Shown: one piece after another, positions 15,782-25,856 of the stretch
How the letters are laid out: every line of letters starts with the position of its first letter
Numbering within the stretch: the stretch's first letter is position 1
NCBI GenBank assembly: GCA_037139735.1
Contig: JBAXFU010000003.1
Coordinates: forward strand, 1-64,000
DNA: 64,000 bases
Origin: UBA2402 sp037139735
GTDB taxonomy: Bacteria; Planctomycetota; Phycisphaerae; Phycisphaerales; UBA1924
Reading direction: 5' to 3'
Notes under the pieces: generated by a model
Told to the model about the DNA's origin: nothing
What the model saw: the letters and a program-made list of their open reading frames with translations, nothing else
Databases searched by the model: none
Position numbers and translations under genes: made by a program

Positions 15782-16873
15782 TCAGGGGAGCGAGGGCATC
15801 GGGGCGGGCGCGGCGGAGGAATCGTCGCCGGCACGATCAACACCGGACCAATCGACGCCGGATCCCTTGCCGGCGGCGATCCACGCGGCGACATCGGCGA
15901 TGGTGGCGTCGAGGCCGACCTTGGGGGCAAAGCCCGTGGCCTGTCGCAGGCGGGAGATGTCGGGCCGACGCATGGCGAGGTCCTCGAACCCGGGGCCGTA
16001 GGCCTGCGAGTAGGGGACGATGCGGATCTCGGATCGCGAGCCGGTGATCGCGACGACGCGTCGGGCGAGATCGAGGATGGTGACGGCGGTCTCGGAGCCG
16101 ACGTTGTAGACCCTGCCGGGATGCTCGATGATGGCGGGCAGCACGGCGGCGACGTCGCGGACGTCGCAGAAGCAGCGCGACTGCGAACCGTCGCCGTGCA
16201 CCTCGAGGGGTTCGTGGCGGAGGGCCCGTTCGACGAAGCGGGGCAGGACCATGCCGTAGTCGCCGACCTGGCCCGGGCCGACGGTGTTGAAGAAGCGGGT
16301 GACGACGGTGCGAAGGCCGTGCTGGGCGTGATAGGCGAGGGCGAGATGCTCGTCGATGGCCTTGCTCATCGCATACGACCAGCGGCTGACGGTGGTTGGG
16401 CCGAAGACCACGTCGTCATCCTCGCGGAAGGGGAGGCGGGTCGACTTGCCGTAGACCTCGGAGCTGCTGGCGATGAGGACTCGGGGGCCCGAGGCGTCGG
16501 CGCGGGCCTGCGCGAAGCGGAGGAGGGCGGCGGTCTGCTCGATGTTGGTGTCGATCGAGCCGATCGGGTCGGCGACGATGAGCCGCACGCCCACCGCGGC
16601 GGCGAGGTGGAAGATGCGGTCGAAGTCGTCGCCTGCGAGGGGGCCCGCGAGCGCGACGGCGAGATCGGACTCGACGAGGGCGAGCCGGGGGTGGGAGGCG
16701 GGGAGGTTGACGCGACGGCCGGTGGAGAGGTCGTCGACGACGGTGACGTGATCGCCGGTGTCGAGCAGGCGCCGGACGAGGTGCGAGCCGATGAAGCCGG
16801 CCCCTCCGGTCACGAGCGACCGGCGGGGTCTTGAGCCCCTGCCTGAAGACGGGGCGGGGGCGTGCGGGGTCAT
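15782..16873 (-). CDS. Extended SDR NAD-dependent epimerase/dehydratase
   Basis: A 363-residue nucleotide-sugar enzyme. TGGAGFIGSHL near residue 21 is the NAD loop, SSSEVYGKS the catalytic Ser strand, and YAMSK the Tyr-x-x-x-Lys pair; RFFNTVGPGQ and SQSRCFCDVRD are typical of UDP-glucuronate decarboxylases and UDP-glucose 4-epimerases. It should modify a UDP-sugar for the polysaccharide made by this locus; the precise reaction is not determined. Its ATG overlaps the stop of the Wzc-like gene by ATGA, so the two are coupled. The C-terminal 30 residues are a disordered Ala/Ser/Pro tail. Confidence 0.85.
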   Translation of the reverse strand: MTPHAPAPSSGRGSRPRRSLVTGGAGFIGSHLVRRLLDTGDHVTVVDDLSTGRRVNLPASHPRLALVESDLAVALAGPLAGDDFDRIFHLAAAVGVRLIVADPIGSIDTNIEQTAALLRFAQARADASGPRVLIASSSEVYGKSTRLPFREDDDVVFGPTTVSRWSYAMSKAIDEHLALAYHAQHGLRTVVTRFFNTVGPGQVGDYGMVLPRFVERALRHEPLEVHGDGSQSRCFCDVRDVAAVLPAIIEHPGRVYNVGSETAVTILDLARRVVAITGSRSEIRIVPYSQAYGPGFEDLAMRRPDISRLRQATGFAPKVGLDATIADVAAWIAAGKGSGVDWSGVDRAGDDSSAAPAPMPSLP

Positions 16874-19074
16874 GCCTTGGCGTACTCCGCGGCGGCGCGG
16901 ATGTTGCCCTTCATGTAGCCGCCGGCCGAAGCGCGAACGCCGTTGACGACGACGCCGAGGAACTCGGCGCGGGCGTCGCTGAGTTCGTTGCGGATGCGGG
17001 CGACCATGCCGCGCTTGTCGGACATGGCGCGAACGACGAGGATGGAGCAGTCGACGCGGTTGGCGAGCGCGACGCCGTCGCCGGCGACCACGGCGGGCGC
17101 GACGTCGAGGATGACGACGTCATAGGCGGCCTTGGCGTTGACGAGCAGGTCGATCTTGCCGGTGGCGGCGAGCCGTTCGACGACGCGGAGTTCGCGGGAA
17201 CCGACGGCGAGGACGTCGACGTTGGGCGTGGAGGACTTCTGGACGGCGGACTCGAGGGGCTTGGTGCCGGTGAGGACGTCGGCGACGCCGGGCGATTCCT
17301 GGACGCCAAAGGCGCGGTGGAGGGAGGGTCGCCGGAAGTTGGCGTCGATGACGAGCACCTTCTTGTCGGCGGCGGCCATGGCCAAGGCGAGGTTGGCGAC
17401 GACGGTGGTGGAGCCCGAGCCGGGCATGCCGCCCATGACGAGGATGGTCTTGTGGCCCATTTCGTCGATTCGCTTGGAGACGCTGGAGCGGAGCTGGCGG
17501 AAGCTTTCGGCGACGATGCCGCGGGGGCGGTCGCGGAAGGTGGTCTCGCTGGCGCCCTTGCCTTCGGGGTCCTCGGCGGCGTCGGGGATCCAGCCCAGGA
17601 GCTTCATGCGAGGCATGAGGCTGATGTCGCCGGGGCCCTTGACGCGTTGGTCGATGACCTCGCGGAGGAAGGTGACGCTGCCGACGGCGCCGAGGCCGAA
17701 GATGATGCCCAGGGGGATCATGAACTCGATCCTGGGGAAGGAGAGTTCATCGGGGATGCGTTCGGCCTGGGCGACGACGACGCGGTTGGCGGTGGCGACC
17801 TGGCTGAGGGAGATGATCTTCTGGAGGTCGGAGTTGGTCACCGCGCGGGTCTGGAGGAGATTGTCGATCTGGTTCTTGATGTCGTTGACTTCGGACTGGA
17901 GCTGGGTGAGGGCGACCTGGCGCTTGGAGGCCTCCTCGCGGCTGAGGGTGAGACCGGTCTTCTGGGCGTCGAGCTGGCGAGACTGCTTGGTGAGGGTGTC
18001 GAGTTCGGAGTCGAAGCCCTGCCGCAGGAGGCGGTTGCGTTCCTCGTCGAGGTTCTGCCTGGTGCCGGCGATGCGGGCCTCGATGGACTTGTACTCGCGG
18101 TGTTCGCGGCTGCGGCCCGCGTTGAGCATGCTCTTGAGATCGTCCTCGTAGCGGCTGATGCGGCCCTTGATGTCGAGGATGAGCGGATCGCGATCGACGC
18201 GTTCGCGGAGTTCGTCGCTGAAGACGGAGGGGTTGTCGATCTCCTGCGCCATGAGTTCGCGGCGCTTGTTGACGGCGAGGAGCTCCTGATCGACCTTGAG
18301 CAGTTCCTCCTGGATGCGGGTGAGTTGCTGCTGGTTGGAGGTGACGCGATCGTCGACCGAGTCGAGGCTGTCGGTCTCGATGATGCGCTTGCGGCGGTTC
18401 TGGAGGGCCTGAACGTCGGAATCGATGCGGCTGAGGGCGTCGCGGAGGGACTTGGTGCGGTCGTCGAGGATGACGCGACCCTCGCGTTCGAGCATCGCCA
18501 TGTACTTCTCGCGGACGAGGCCGACGATGGCGGTGGCGTCCTCTTTCTGCTTGGCGGAGAAGGAGAGTTCGATGAGGACGGAGTTGGGGCGGACGCGGGC
18601 GGAGAGGTCGTCCTTGAGCCAGAGGAGCGCGCGACGGGAATCGAAGGCGGATTCGCCGCCGACGGGGTTCTGTCGCATGAAGCGCCTGGACCAGTTGGGG
18701 GCGTTGAGCTGGAGGTTGGGATCGTCGACGACGTCCTTGAGGACGGCGGGGAGCGTCATCATGTTGACCTGGGTCTGCATGAAGCGGGCCATCTCGGTGT
18801 CGTTGGCCATGCCGCCGGCGGAGGTCATGGATTCCATCGGGGCCGTGCACTTGAAGGTGACGACGGGCTTCCAGACGGGATAGACGACCTCGAGCAGTGC
18901 GGTCATGCCCCAACCGAGCAGTCCGCCGCCCACGGCGGCGCCGGCGAGCAGCCACTTGTGGCGAGCCAGGAGCTTGAGCGGGTCGATGGAGGCGCCGGCG
19001 CCGGCCGTCGCTGCGGCGGAGCCGCGGGTCTGGGAGGCGTTGATGGTGCTCGGGGTGGTGGGGAGAGTGCTCAT
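16870..19074 (-). CDS. Wzc-like polysaccharide co-polymerase with degenerate kinase domain
   Basis: A 734-residue inner-membrane protein: helix at about 42-63, a periplasmic Wzz domain with long coiled coils (about 150-440), a second helix around IPLGIIFGLGAVGSVTFL, and a C-terminal BY-kinase-like ATPase domain. The ATPase loop reads GGMPGSGSTTVVANLA: the Walker A lysine is Ser. Walker A' is VLVIDANFRRPSLHRAF (second Asp is Asn) and Walker B is VVILDVAPAV. The C-terminus has only two tyrosines. It probably still controls chain length, but autophosphorylation looks doubtful. It lies downstream of the TPR gene and overlaps the SDR gene. Confidence 0.85.
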   Translation of the reverse strand: MSTLPTTPSTINASQTRGSAAATAGAGASIDPLKLLARHKWLLAGAAVGGGLLGWGMTALLEVVYPVWKPVVTFKCTAPMESMTSAGGMANDTEMARFMQTQVNMMTLPAVLKDVVDDPNLQLNAPNWSRRFMRQNPVGGESAFDSRRALLWLKDDLSARVRPNSVLIELSFSAKQKEDATAIVGLVREKYMAMLEREGRVILDDRTKSLRDALSRIDSDVQALQNRRKRIIETDSLDSVDDRVTSNQQQLTRIQEELLKVDQELLAVNKRRELMAQEIDNPSVFSDELRERVDRDPLILDIKGRISRYEDDLKSMLNAGRSREHREYKSIEARIAGTRQNLDEERNRLLRQGFDSELDTLTKQSRQLDAQKTGLTLSREEASKRQVALTQLQSEVNDIKNQIDNLLQTRAVTNSDLQKIISLSQVATANRVVVAQAERIPDELSFPRIEFMIPLGIIFGLGAVGSVTFLREVIDQRVKGPGDISLMPRMKLLGWIPDAAEDPEGKGASETTFRDRPRGIVAESFRQLRSSVSKRIDEMGHKTILVMGGMPGSGSTTVVANLALAMAAADKKVLVIDANFRRPSLHRAFGVQESPGVADVLTGTKPLESAVQKSSTPNVDVLAVGSRELRVVERLAATGKIDLLVNAKAAYDVVILDVAPAVVAGDGVALANRVDCSILVVRAMSDKRGMVARIRNELSDARAEFLGVVVNGVRASAGGYMKGNIRAAAEYAKA

Positions 19075-19216
19075 ACCTTGTCCTTTGATCCCGGCGACGC
19101 TGGGGGCCGGGGTCGTGCTTCCTTGCCGCGTTCCTGTCGCTGGTCCCTTCCGACTTCCTGTTCGTCGATCGGAGGGGGGCGAGTTCCTTCATCCATGCCG
19201 GCGTGGGCCGGCGGGG

Positions 19217-22200
19217 TCACTTGGCCTTGTCGACCAGGGCCGCCGCCTGCTCGAATCGGGTCTTGAGGTCGGGTTCGATCTGGTTCCTTGGTTCGTCGAC
19301 GATGACGCGAAGATCCTTGAGGAGGGGGATGGCCTGTTCCTTCCGGCCCGCCTTCACGAGCGCCTCGAGCAGGGGCCCTCCGTACTTGACGGTGAGGCGG
19401 GGCGAGCCGGCGAGTCGCACGGCGCGACCGAATCCGTCGGCGGCCTTTTCGAACTGTTCGAGACGGAAGAAGACGGTGCCGTAGGTGTCCCAGACGTCGG
19501 CGACGCCGGGGGTGAGTTCGACCGCCTTCTCGATCAGGGCGACGGCATCCTGGGGCTTGCCGAGCTTCTCGGCGAGGCAGTACGCGCCGTTGTTGAGCAT
19601 TTCGACGTCATTGGGGAAGCTGCCGAGCGCCTCGCGGATCGTCTTGACCGCTTCGGCGTGTTCGCCCTGGGCGATCTGGGCGCCGGAGATGGACCGGTAG
19701 AGGAGCTGACGGATGGAGGGCTCCTCGGCCTTCGCCAGCAGGTCCTTGGCGGGGGCGAGCGTGGAGGAGACGGTGGCGGGATCCTCGAGATTGGCGGCGA
19801 TTCGGAAGTAGGCGACCCACTCCTGCGCCTTGGCGGCGGAGGTGAGGCGTCCCGCCTGATCGAGGTACCGGAGCAGTTCGTCCTTCTTGGGGAGGAGCCG
19901 GCGAAGGTCGTTGAACCAGGCGAGCATCATGGTCGGCTCGTCGACGCGGAGGAGCTTGAGGGCCTCGTTGGCGGCGGCGTTGGCCTCGGCGATGCGTCCC
20001 AGGCTCTTGGAGAGCTTGGAGACGGCCATGAGGAAGCCGGGGTTGGCGGCGATGCGCTGGTCGCCCAGCGCGTTGAGGACGACGTTGGCCTCGGTGGTGT
20101 TGGGCGGGGTCGAGGCGAGCAGGGCGTCGAGGTAGCGTTGGGCCACCGTGTCGCTCTTCTCGATCTCGAAGGCCATCTTGTAGAAGCGGGCGGCCTCGAC
20201 GTTGGCGTTGACGCTCAGGAAGAGGGAGGCGACGCTCGCCATGGCGTTGACGTCGCGGTCTCGCTTGGCGAGCACCTGCATGGCCAGGTCGCCGGCCCGC
20301 ACGTAGTCGCCCTTGCGGATGAAGTCGGAGACCAGCCCCATGAAGAGCTCGTCGTTGAACGGGGCGAGCAGCACCGCCTGGGAGAGGTCGGCCTCGGCCT
20401 CGGAGATCTGGTTGAGCATGAGGTGGGCGTTGGCCCGCATGCGGTAGGCCTGCCACATGTCGGGGCGCAGCTGCACCGCCTTGTTGAAGTCGCTGATGGC
20501 CTCGCGGGCCGTGCGGGCATCGCCGGCGAGCGCCTGGCCTCGCTTGAAGAAGACCAGCGGGTTGTCGGGGAAGCGGGTCACGGCCCGGTCGAGCATGTCC
20601 TTCTGGCCGCGGGCGTCCTTGAGGCCCGCCTTGATCTCGGCCGCCAGGAGCATCGACATCGGGTCCGCCTCGGCGGCGGTGCCCAGCTGCGCGAGTTCCT
20701 TCTCCGCGTCGGCCACGTTGCCGATCTTCACGAGGCACTCCACCAGTCGAAGGCGGTGCGTCTGCTTGGCGTCGTCGGCGTTGGCGGTCACAATGCGGCG
20801 GCAGACCGCGGCGGCCTGCTCGAAGCGGGCGTCCTTCATGAGCAGTTCGACGATCGCCTTGTCGGCCTCGGCCGACTTGGCGTCCTGATGGGTCCGGGCC
20901 TGCTCGAGCACCGCCAGCGCGCCGTCGTCGTCCTGCTGGACGGCGAGGAACTGGGCGTAGACGAGGAAGGGGTACGACGTCAGCTTGTCCTGGGGAAGCG
21001 CCTTGAGGTAGGCGTCGAAGAGGGCGCGGGCCTTCTCGCGTTCACCCTGCTCCCAGTGCCAACGGGCATCGAGCGTGAGCACGTCCGTGCCGTCCTGCAG
21101 CGTCCGCACGCGGTCGATGAGCGGCCGGGCCTTGGCCCAGTTGCGGTCCCCGATGTGGAGGGCCGTCAGGGCGATCAGGTTGGCGCGGTCCTTGGGGTTC
21201 GTGCGGGCGATCACCTCGCGACGATCGATCGCGAACCGCTTGCTGCCGGCGGCCGCCTCGAGGGCCAGCCACATGTCGACGAACTTCGCGTCGCTGGCGG
21301 CGTAACGCTCGCTCTCCTTGGCGAGCTTGAGGGCCTCTTCGGTCAGGCCGTTGCTGACCAGCGCGGTCAGGGCGTCGTTGATGGCGCCCACGTCGCTGGG
21401 ACGCAGGCGAAGGGCCTGTCGGTACGACTCGGCGGCCTCCGCGGCACGGCCGAGCGACATCTCGATGCGACCCTTGATTCGCCACACTTCGGGCACGGCG
21501 CCGCCGCGGCCCACGGCCTCGGTGATGGCGGCGAGGGCCTCGACGGTCTTCCCCTGCGCGCCCAGGAGCCTGGCCTTGAAGGTGAGGCCGCCCACCTGGT
21601 CGTGGTTGGCCTTGGAGGCCGTGTCGGCGAACTGCTGGGCCTTGGCCCACTCGCTCGCCTCCATCGCGTCGAGGAACTGCATCTCGACGACGCGTTGGTC
21701 GTTGGCATCGATGGCCGCGGCGGCGGCGAGTTGTGCGTTGGCCTGCTCGCGCTTGCCGCTCTCCCTGTAGAGCTGATACTTGGCCAGGGCCTTCTCGAGC
21801 GGCGTGCCGTCGGTCTTGGAGTCGATCAACTGGATTCGGCCTTCCAACGGGTCCGGGTTGGAGACGGCGATCTCGAGGTCCTTGAGGTCGGAGGCGTCGG
21901 GGTGGGCGGCGATGCCGGCCCGCAGGGCGGCGAGCGCCTCATCGCGACGGCCCTCGCCCAGAAGGAGGAGCGCGAGTTGCTGGGCCAGGCGCGGATCCTG
22001 CTTGCGTTCGACCACCTTGCGCTGGAGGAACGGGATGGCCTCGGCGGTGCGGTCCTTCTCGCCCTCCTTGGTCCGAACGATGTCGCGAAGCTCGATCAGG
22101 TCGTTGAGGACGGGGTCGCTCGCCGTGGCGGTGCGGTCGCCGGCGAGTTGACGGAGCACTTCGATGCGGCCCTTGACGAAGCGGTCGTCGGGGAGCATCT

Positions 22201-23812
22201 GGGCCAATCGCTGGTAGAGGCCCAGAGACTCCTCGGTCTCCTGGAGCCGGAAGGTCACGTCGGCCAGGGCGTAGAGGGCTCGGGCGTTCCTGGGGTCGAT
22301 CTTGATGCAGTCCTCGAGCTTGGCCTTGGCGAGGCCGAGCTGGTTGAGCCTTTCGGCGACGGCGGCGTGGAGGAGGAGGGCGTCGGGCGACGGCCGGGCG
22401 CGAACCGCCTTGGCGTAGCGATCGAGGAGCTGGTTGGCCTTGCCGAAGTCGGCGTCGACGAAGGCGATCTGGGCATCGACGAAGAGGACCGAGGCGGAAT
22501 CGGGCGCCTCCACGGCGGCGAGCTTCTCGCGGAGCGACTTGGCGTTGGCGAGCAGCGACGCGCGGTCGGCGTCCTTGGCGGCGCTCGCCATGCGGGCCGT
22601 CCAGAGCGCCTGGTAGAAGCGGGCGTTGTTCCGCATCCCGAAAAGGCGAAGGCCCGTCAGCGACGTCGGCGGCACCGGCAGGTCGAGGATCTTCTGCACC
22701 GTGGCGACCGCGCCGGCGAGGTTGTCCTCGACGACCTGCACATCGGCCTTGGCCGCCATCAGCATCGGATCGTTCGGCCGGGTCGAGAGTCCGTGATCGA
22801 TGACGGCCATCGTCGCCGGGAACTTCCCTTCCCTGTCGGCGAAGATCGCCTCCATGCGGCGGACGCCGTCGATGAGGCGGGTGTTGATCTTGGCGGGGTC
22901 GGTCGCCTTGGCCTTGTCGCCCACGGCGAGGAAGGTCGGACGCAGGTCGGACTGCAGGGTGCGCATCCACGCGAGCGGATCGCCGCCCTTGCGGTCGCGG
23001 CGGAACTCCTCGGAGCGACGGTTGACCTCGGCCTCGAGGGCGAGTTGGTGGATGAACGGGTCGGACGGGTTGCGCTGCACGGCCTGCTCGAGCACGGCCT
23101 TGGCCTTGTCGAGCAGCGACTTCTCCTCGTCGAGTTGGCTTCGCTCTCGGGCCCGGGAGGCCTGCACGAGATAGAGCGAACGGAGCGCGGCGGCGGACTC
23201 GGTGTCGGCGGGATCGGCCGCGATCGCGGCGGCGAGGTCCTCTTCGGCCTCCTTGGCCACCTCGGGGCGGGAGTCCTGCACGAAGGCGAAGATCTCCATC
23301 TTGGCCATGCCCCGGAAGCGACGGAGCGTCTCCCATTCGCCTCCGGCGGGGTCTCCCTTGTGGAGCGTCAGCAGCGAGGTGGCCTCGCCGACCATGCCCT
23401 CCTGCGACTGGCGGTTGAAGTCCATCCCCGACATGTCCTCGCGGAGCAGTGCGAGGTATTCGCGCTTGGGAGCCACTTCCTTGCGGGAGATCTTCGCCAA
23501 CTGCCGGGTGGCCATCCGCCACCGCTCGACCATGTCGCGGTAGGTCACCACGTTCTCGGGCGAGAGCTTCAGGAGCGACTCTCGCCACTTCTGCAGATAG
23601 GCGGCGTTGGTCTGCTCCTTGTTGACCGCCTTCGAGAAGTACTCCTGCGCCTTCTCGAACTGCCCTTGCGTCATGCGGCGTTCGCCCTCGCGAGCGAGGT
23701 CGCCCGCGCTGTTCTTGAGCAGGAACAGGTACGCCAACGCCATCAGCACGAAGACGCCGGCGAGTCCCGCCACCAGGGTGAGGATGAAGTTCTTGTTGAC
23801 CTTGCCTGCCAT
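19217..23812 (-). CDS. Giant TPR protein of exosortase/EPS locus
   Basis: A 1531-residue protein with one N-terminal signal anchor (about residues 11-32, FILTLVAGLAGVFVLMALAYL) followed almost entirely by TPR-type helical hairpins, for example AEAAESYRQALRLRPSDVGA and AISDFNKAVQLRPDMWQAYR. It resembles the PrsT-type TPR proteins of PEP-CTERM/exosortase loci but is much longer than the roughly 900 residues usual there. It probably scaffolds polymer or protein export in the periplasm. ATG at 23812 is chosen over an in-frame GTG at 23839 because AGGAG lies about 9 nt upstream. Confidence 0.82.
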   Translation of the reverse strand: MAGKVNKNFILTLVAGLAGVFVLMALAYLFLLKNSAGDLAREGERRMTQGQFEKAQEYFSKAVNKEQTNAAYLQKWRESLLKLSPENVVTYRDMVERWRMATRQLAKISRKEVAPKREYLALLREDMSGMDFNRQSQEGMVGEATSLLTLHKGDPAGGEWETLRRFRGMAKMEIFAFVQDSRPEVAKEAEEDLAAAIAADPADTESAAALRSLYLVQASRARERSQLDEEKSLLDKAKAVLEQAVQRNPSDPFIHQLALEAEVNRRSEEFRRDRKGGDPLAWMRTLQSDLRPTFLAVGDKAKATDPAKINTRLIDGVRRMEAIFADREGKFPATMAVIDHGLSTRPNDPMLMAAKADVQVVEDNLAGAVATVQKILDLPVPPTSLTGLRLFGMRNNARFYQALWTARMASAAKDADRASLLANAKSLREKLAAVEAPDSASVLFVDAQIAFVDADFGKANQLLDRYAKAVRARPSPDALLLHAAVAERLNQLGLAKAKLEDCIKIDPRNARALYALADVTFRLQETEESLGLYQRLAQMLPDDRFVKGRIEVLRQLAGDRTATASDPVLNDLIELRDIVRTKEGEKDRTAEAIPFLQRKVVERKQDPRLAQQLALLLLGEGRRDEALAALRAGIAAHPDASDLKDLEIAVSNPDPLEGRIQLIDSKTDGTPLEKALAKYQLYRESGKREQANAQLAAAAAIDANDQRVVEMQFLDAMEASEWAKAQQFADTASKANHDQVGGLTFKARLLGAQGKTVEALAAITEAVGRGGAVPEVWRIKGRIEMSLGRAAEAAESYRQALRLRPSDVGAINDALTALVSNGLTEEALKLAKESERYAASDAKFVDMWLALEAAAGSKRFAIDRREVIARTNPKDRANLIALTALHIGDRNWAKARPLIDRVRTLQDGTDVLTLDARWHWEQGEREKARALFDAYLKALPQDKLTSYPFLVYAQFLAVQQDDDGALAVLEQARTHQDAKSAEADKAIVELLMKDARFEQAAAVCRRIVTANADDAKQTHRLRLVECLVKIGNVADAEKELAQLGTAAEADPMSMLLAAEIKAGLKDARGQKDMLDRAVTRFPDNPLVFFKRGQALAGDARTAREAISDFNKAVQLRPDMWQAYRMRANAHLMLNQISEAEADLSQAVLLAPFNDELFMGLVSDFIRKGDYVRAGDLAMQVLAKRDRDVNAMASVASLFLSVNANVEAARFYKMAFEIEKSDTVAQRYLDALLASTPPNTTEANVVLNALGDQRIAANPGFLMAVSKLSKSLGRIAEANAAANEALKLLRVDEPTMMLAWFNDLRRLLPKKDELLRYLDQAGRLTSAAKAQEWVAYFRIAANLEDPATVSSTLAPAKDLLAKAEEPSIRQLLYRSISGAQIAQGEHAEAVKTIREALGSFPNDVEMLNNGAYCLAEKLGKPQDAVALIEKAVELTPGVADVWDTYGTVFFRLEQFEKAADGFGRAVRLAGSPRLTVKYGGPLLEALVKAGRKEQAIPLLKDLRVIVDEPRNQIEPDLKTRFEQAAALVDKAK

Positions 23813-23864
23813 CGCTGTCGACTCCTGCGGATCCGCCACGGGACGATGCCCGCGGCCGGTCCGA

Positions 23865-24827
23865 TCACGATCCCTCTCGTCCGCTCGTTCGCTCGTCCTT
23901 CATCGGCCCGCCGCGGCCCGCGGCTGGGTTGTCCGGCGGGTATTCGCCCTGCTCCACCTCCACCCAATCCGGGGTGCAGCGCATGATCTCGGCGAAGTTC
24001 TCGTCGAGGAATCTGGCCGCCATGGCGGCGAGTTCCTCGCCCGATTCGACCTGATCGCTCTGGAACTCCACCTTGAGGTAGTAGGCGTAGGTGCTGCGAA
24101 GGTCGAATGCGAGCAGCCGCACTTCCTCGGCCCGCGAGACCGTGCCGCCGTTGGCGATGAAGAAGTAGCCGGCGAATCGCTTGTGGCCCCTGGGGTCCTC
24201 GAACTCCATCGTGCGGAGGCGGATCTTCTCGGGATCGCGAGGGAGGCGGAAGGGCGTGCCGGGGAGGTCCGTGTACTCGATGAGGCGACCGCTCGCGTCG
24301 CGAACGGGCTTGTTGTCGGGCCCCATGTTGTAGCTGGTCCGCACCCGCTGGATACGCCCGTTCAGGTGGGGCGGGACGTGATCGTCGAGCGTCCAGCGCG
24401 AGCGGTCGAGCGGGATGGGCAGGTCGCCGACGATGCTCTTGAGCTGCATGCCCGCGCCGACCATGCACCGGTCGGGGACGTGGGGCACCGTGTCGATCAT
24501 TCCGGTGTAATAGGCCAGGTGCACCTGCAGCATCCGCGGCTCGCGGCCGGGCTGCGGGATCCGCTCGAGGTAGTGACGCGACAGGTAGTTGGTGGTCCCC
24601 AGGACCTCCTCGATGTCCTTGTCGAGCCGCTGGTCGGTGCCCACGCGGAAGAACGACTCGCTCTCGACGGGGATGGCGTTGACCTGCCGCCCCATCGGCG
24701 CGTGGATGGGCTCCTTCTTCAGGTAGATGCGGAAGTAGCCGATGGCCGCGCTCATCGCCAGCGACGAGACGGTCAGGATCGAGACCCCCGCCCAGAAGGC
24801 CGGATTGCGTGCAGCCGCGGCGTTCAT
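23865..24827 (-). CDS. EpsI-like exosortase-associated protein
   Basis: A 320-residue protein with one N-terminal transmembrane helix (about 10-30) and a periplasmic domain. Segments such as YLSRHYLERIPQPGREPRML, YYTGMIDTVPHVPDRCMVGAG and RFAGYFFIANGGTVSR follow the EpsI/DUF3485 pattern, in which a proline/His/Asp-Arg-Cys phrase is common. In other bacteria this protein is encoded next to, or fused with, the exosortase. Here its ATG overlaps the exosortase stop (ATGA at 24827-24824), so the two are translationally coupled. Confidence 0.82.
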   Translation of the reverse strand: MNAAAARNPAFWAGVSILTVSSLAMSAAIGYFRIYLKKEPIHAPMGRQVNAIPVESESFFRVGTDQRLDKDIEEVLGTTNYLSRHYLERIPQPGREPRMLQVHLAYYTGMIDTVPHVPDRCMVGAGMQLKSIVGDLPIPLDRSRWTLDDHVPPHLNGRIQRVRTSYNMGPDNKPVRDASGRLIEYTDLPGTPFRLPRDPEKIRLRTMEFEDPRGHKRFAGYFFIANGGTVSRAEEVRLLAFDLRSTYAYYLKVEFQSDQVESGEELAAMAARFLDENFAEIMRCTPDWVEVEQGEYPPDNPAAGRGGPMKDERTSGREGS

Positions 24828-25723
24828 GCGGGGCTCCCCCCGGCGGCCGGCTCGTCGTCGACGAGCCGGTTGAGCGTCCAGACCACGGCGAGGAAGAGGG
24901 CGAGACTGGGCACGAGCAGGAGCGTGCCGATCATCATGTGGGCCTCGCCGGCGGCGAGGTTGGGATCGCGGAGCGAGAGCAGCCCCAGGACCGTCACCCG
25001 CACGACGTTCATGAAGATGGCCACGGGCGCGGCGAGCAGGAGCAGCGCGATGCGCTGCCACCAGTGGCGGCATCCCATCACGCCCACCGCGGCGGCCAGC
25101 GCGTAGAAGGCCACGACCATCCGCATGCCCGAGCAGGCCTCCGCGACGTTGAGCTTCGCGCCGGCCACGGTCAGGGTGTTGCCTTCGAGATCGACGAGGA
25201 ACCCGAAGAGGCCGCCGATGATGTTGAGCATCAGCCAAGCGCCCTTGCTGGCGATGAGCTGGAGCTGGAACGTGATCTTGATCATGATCTGATCGGAGAT
25301 CGTGATCGAGAAGAGCAGGAAGAGGATGGGCAGGAAGAGGTGGCGGAAGACGCCGGGCCCGGTCGCCAGCAGCGCGAACCCGAGCACCGTCAGGACCATC
25401 GCGCATCCCTGAAGCATGTGGTTCGGGACGCCCACGATGAAGAAGAGGTAGCTCATCAGCCCCAGCAGGAGGGGCGCCATGCCCGGCCAGAAGGGGCGAA
25501 CCCGCTCGGCGGCGATCTCGGCTCGCTTCAGCCAGACGAGGTACCCGGCGAGGAACGGCATGACGTACGCGTGGCCCCAGTCCTCCAGCGAGCCCCAACT
25601 GTGTTCGTGCTGCTTGAGCATCCAGCGGAAGAACATCCCGCCGAAGGCGATCAGCGCGAGGCACGACATGGCCGCGCCAGTCGGCCCCAGCAGTCGTGGT
25701 TGTTCCTTCGCGGCCGTCGACAT
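24824..25723 (-). CDS. Exosortase (archaeosortase/exosortase family)
   Basis: A 299-residue membrane transpeptidase-like enzyme with about eight helices. The three catalytic signatures are present: Cys in LNVAEACSGMRM, Arg in FMNVVRVTVLG, and His in GEAHMMIGTLLL. It would cleave a C-terminal sorting signal on exported proteins and attach them to the cell surface. No typical PEP-CTERM-type substrate (motif, helix, basic tail) is encoded in the window. It is 133 bases downstream of the Wza-like gene and overlaps the EpsI-like gene. Confidence 0.9.
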   Translation of the reverse strand: MSTAAKEQPRLLGPTGAAMSCLALIAFGGMFFRWMLKQHEHSWGSLEDWGHAYVMPFLAGYLVWLKRAEIAAERVRPFWPGMAPLLLGLMSYLFFIVGVPNHMLQGCAMVLTVLGFALLATGPGVFRHLFLPILFLLFSITISDQIMIKITFQLQLIASKGAWLMLNIIGGLFGFLVDLEGNTLTVAGAKLNVAEACSGMRMVVAFYALAAAVGVMGCRHWWQRIALLLLAAPVAIFMNVVRVTVLGLLSLRDPNLAAGEAHMMIGTLLLVPSLALFLAVVWTLNRLVDDEPAAGGSPA

Positions 25724-25856
25724 TCGCCCTGCACGCCTTTGGTCATCGCCTCGTGCGCCTCGCTCGTCGGTCGGCGCCGGCCTTGGCGACGACCATTCCT
25801 TGCCGCGTCGCGACGATTCGCTCGCGGCCTTCCCCCTCGCTCCCCGCCCCGCCGCG

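Noticed and set aside
18905..23986. Very long plus-strand open frame opposite the TPR and Wzc-like genes
   Set aside because: It is the antisense shadow of high-GC coding sequence. The translation is Gly/Val/Glu-rich without domains, while the minus strand encodes clear TPR repeats.
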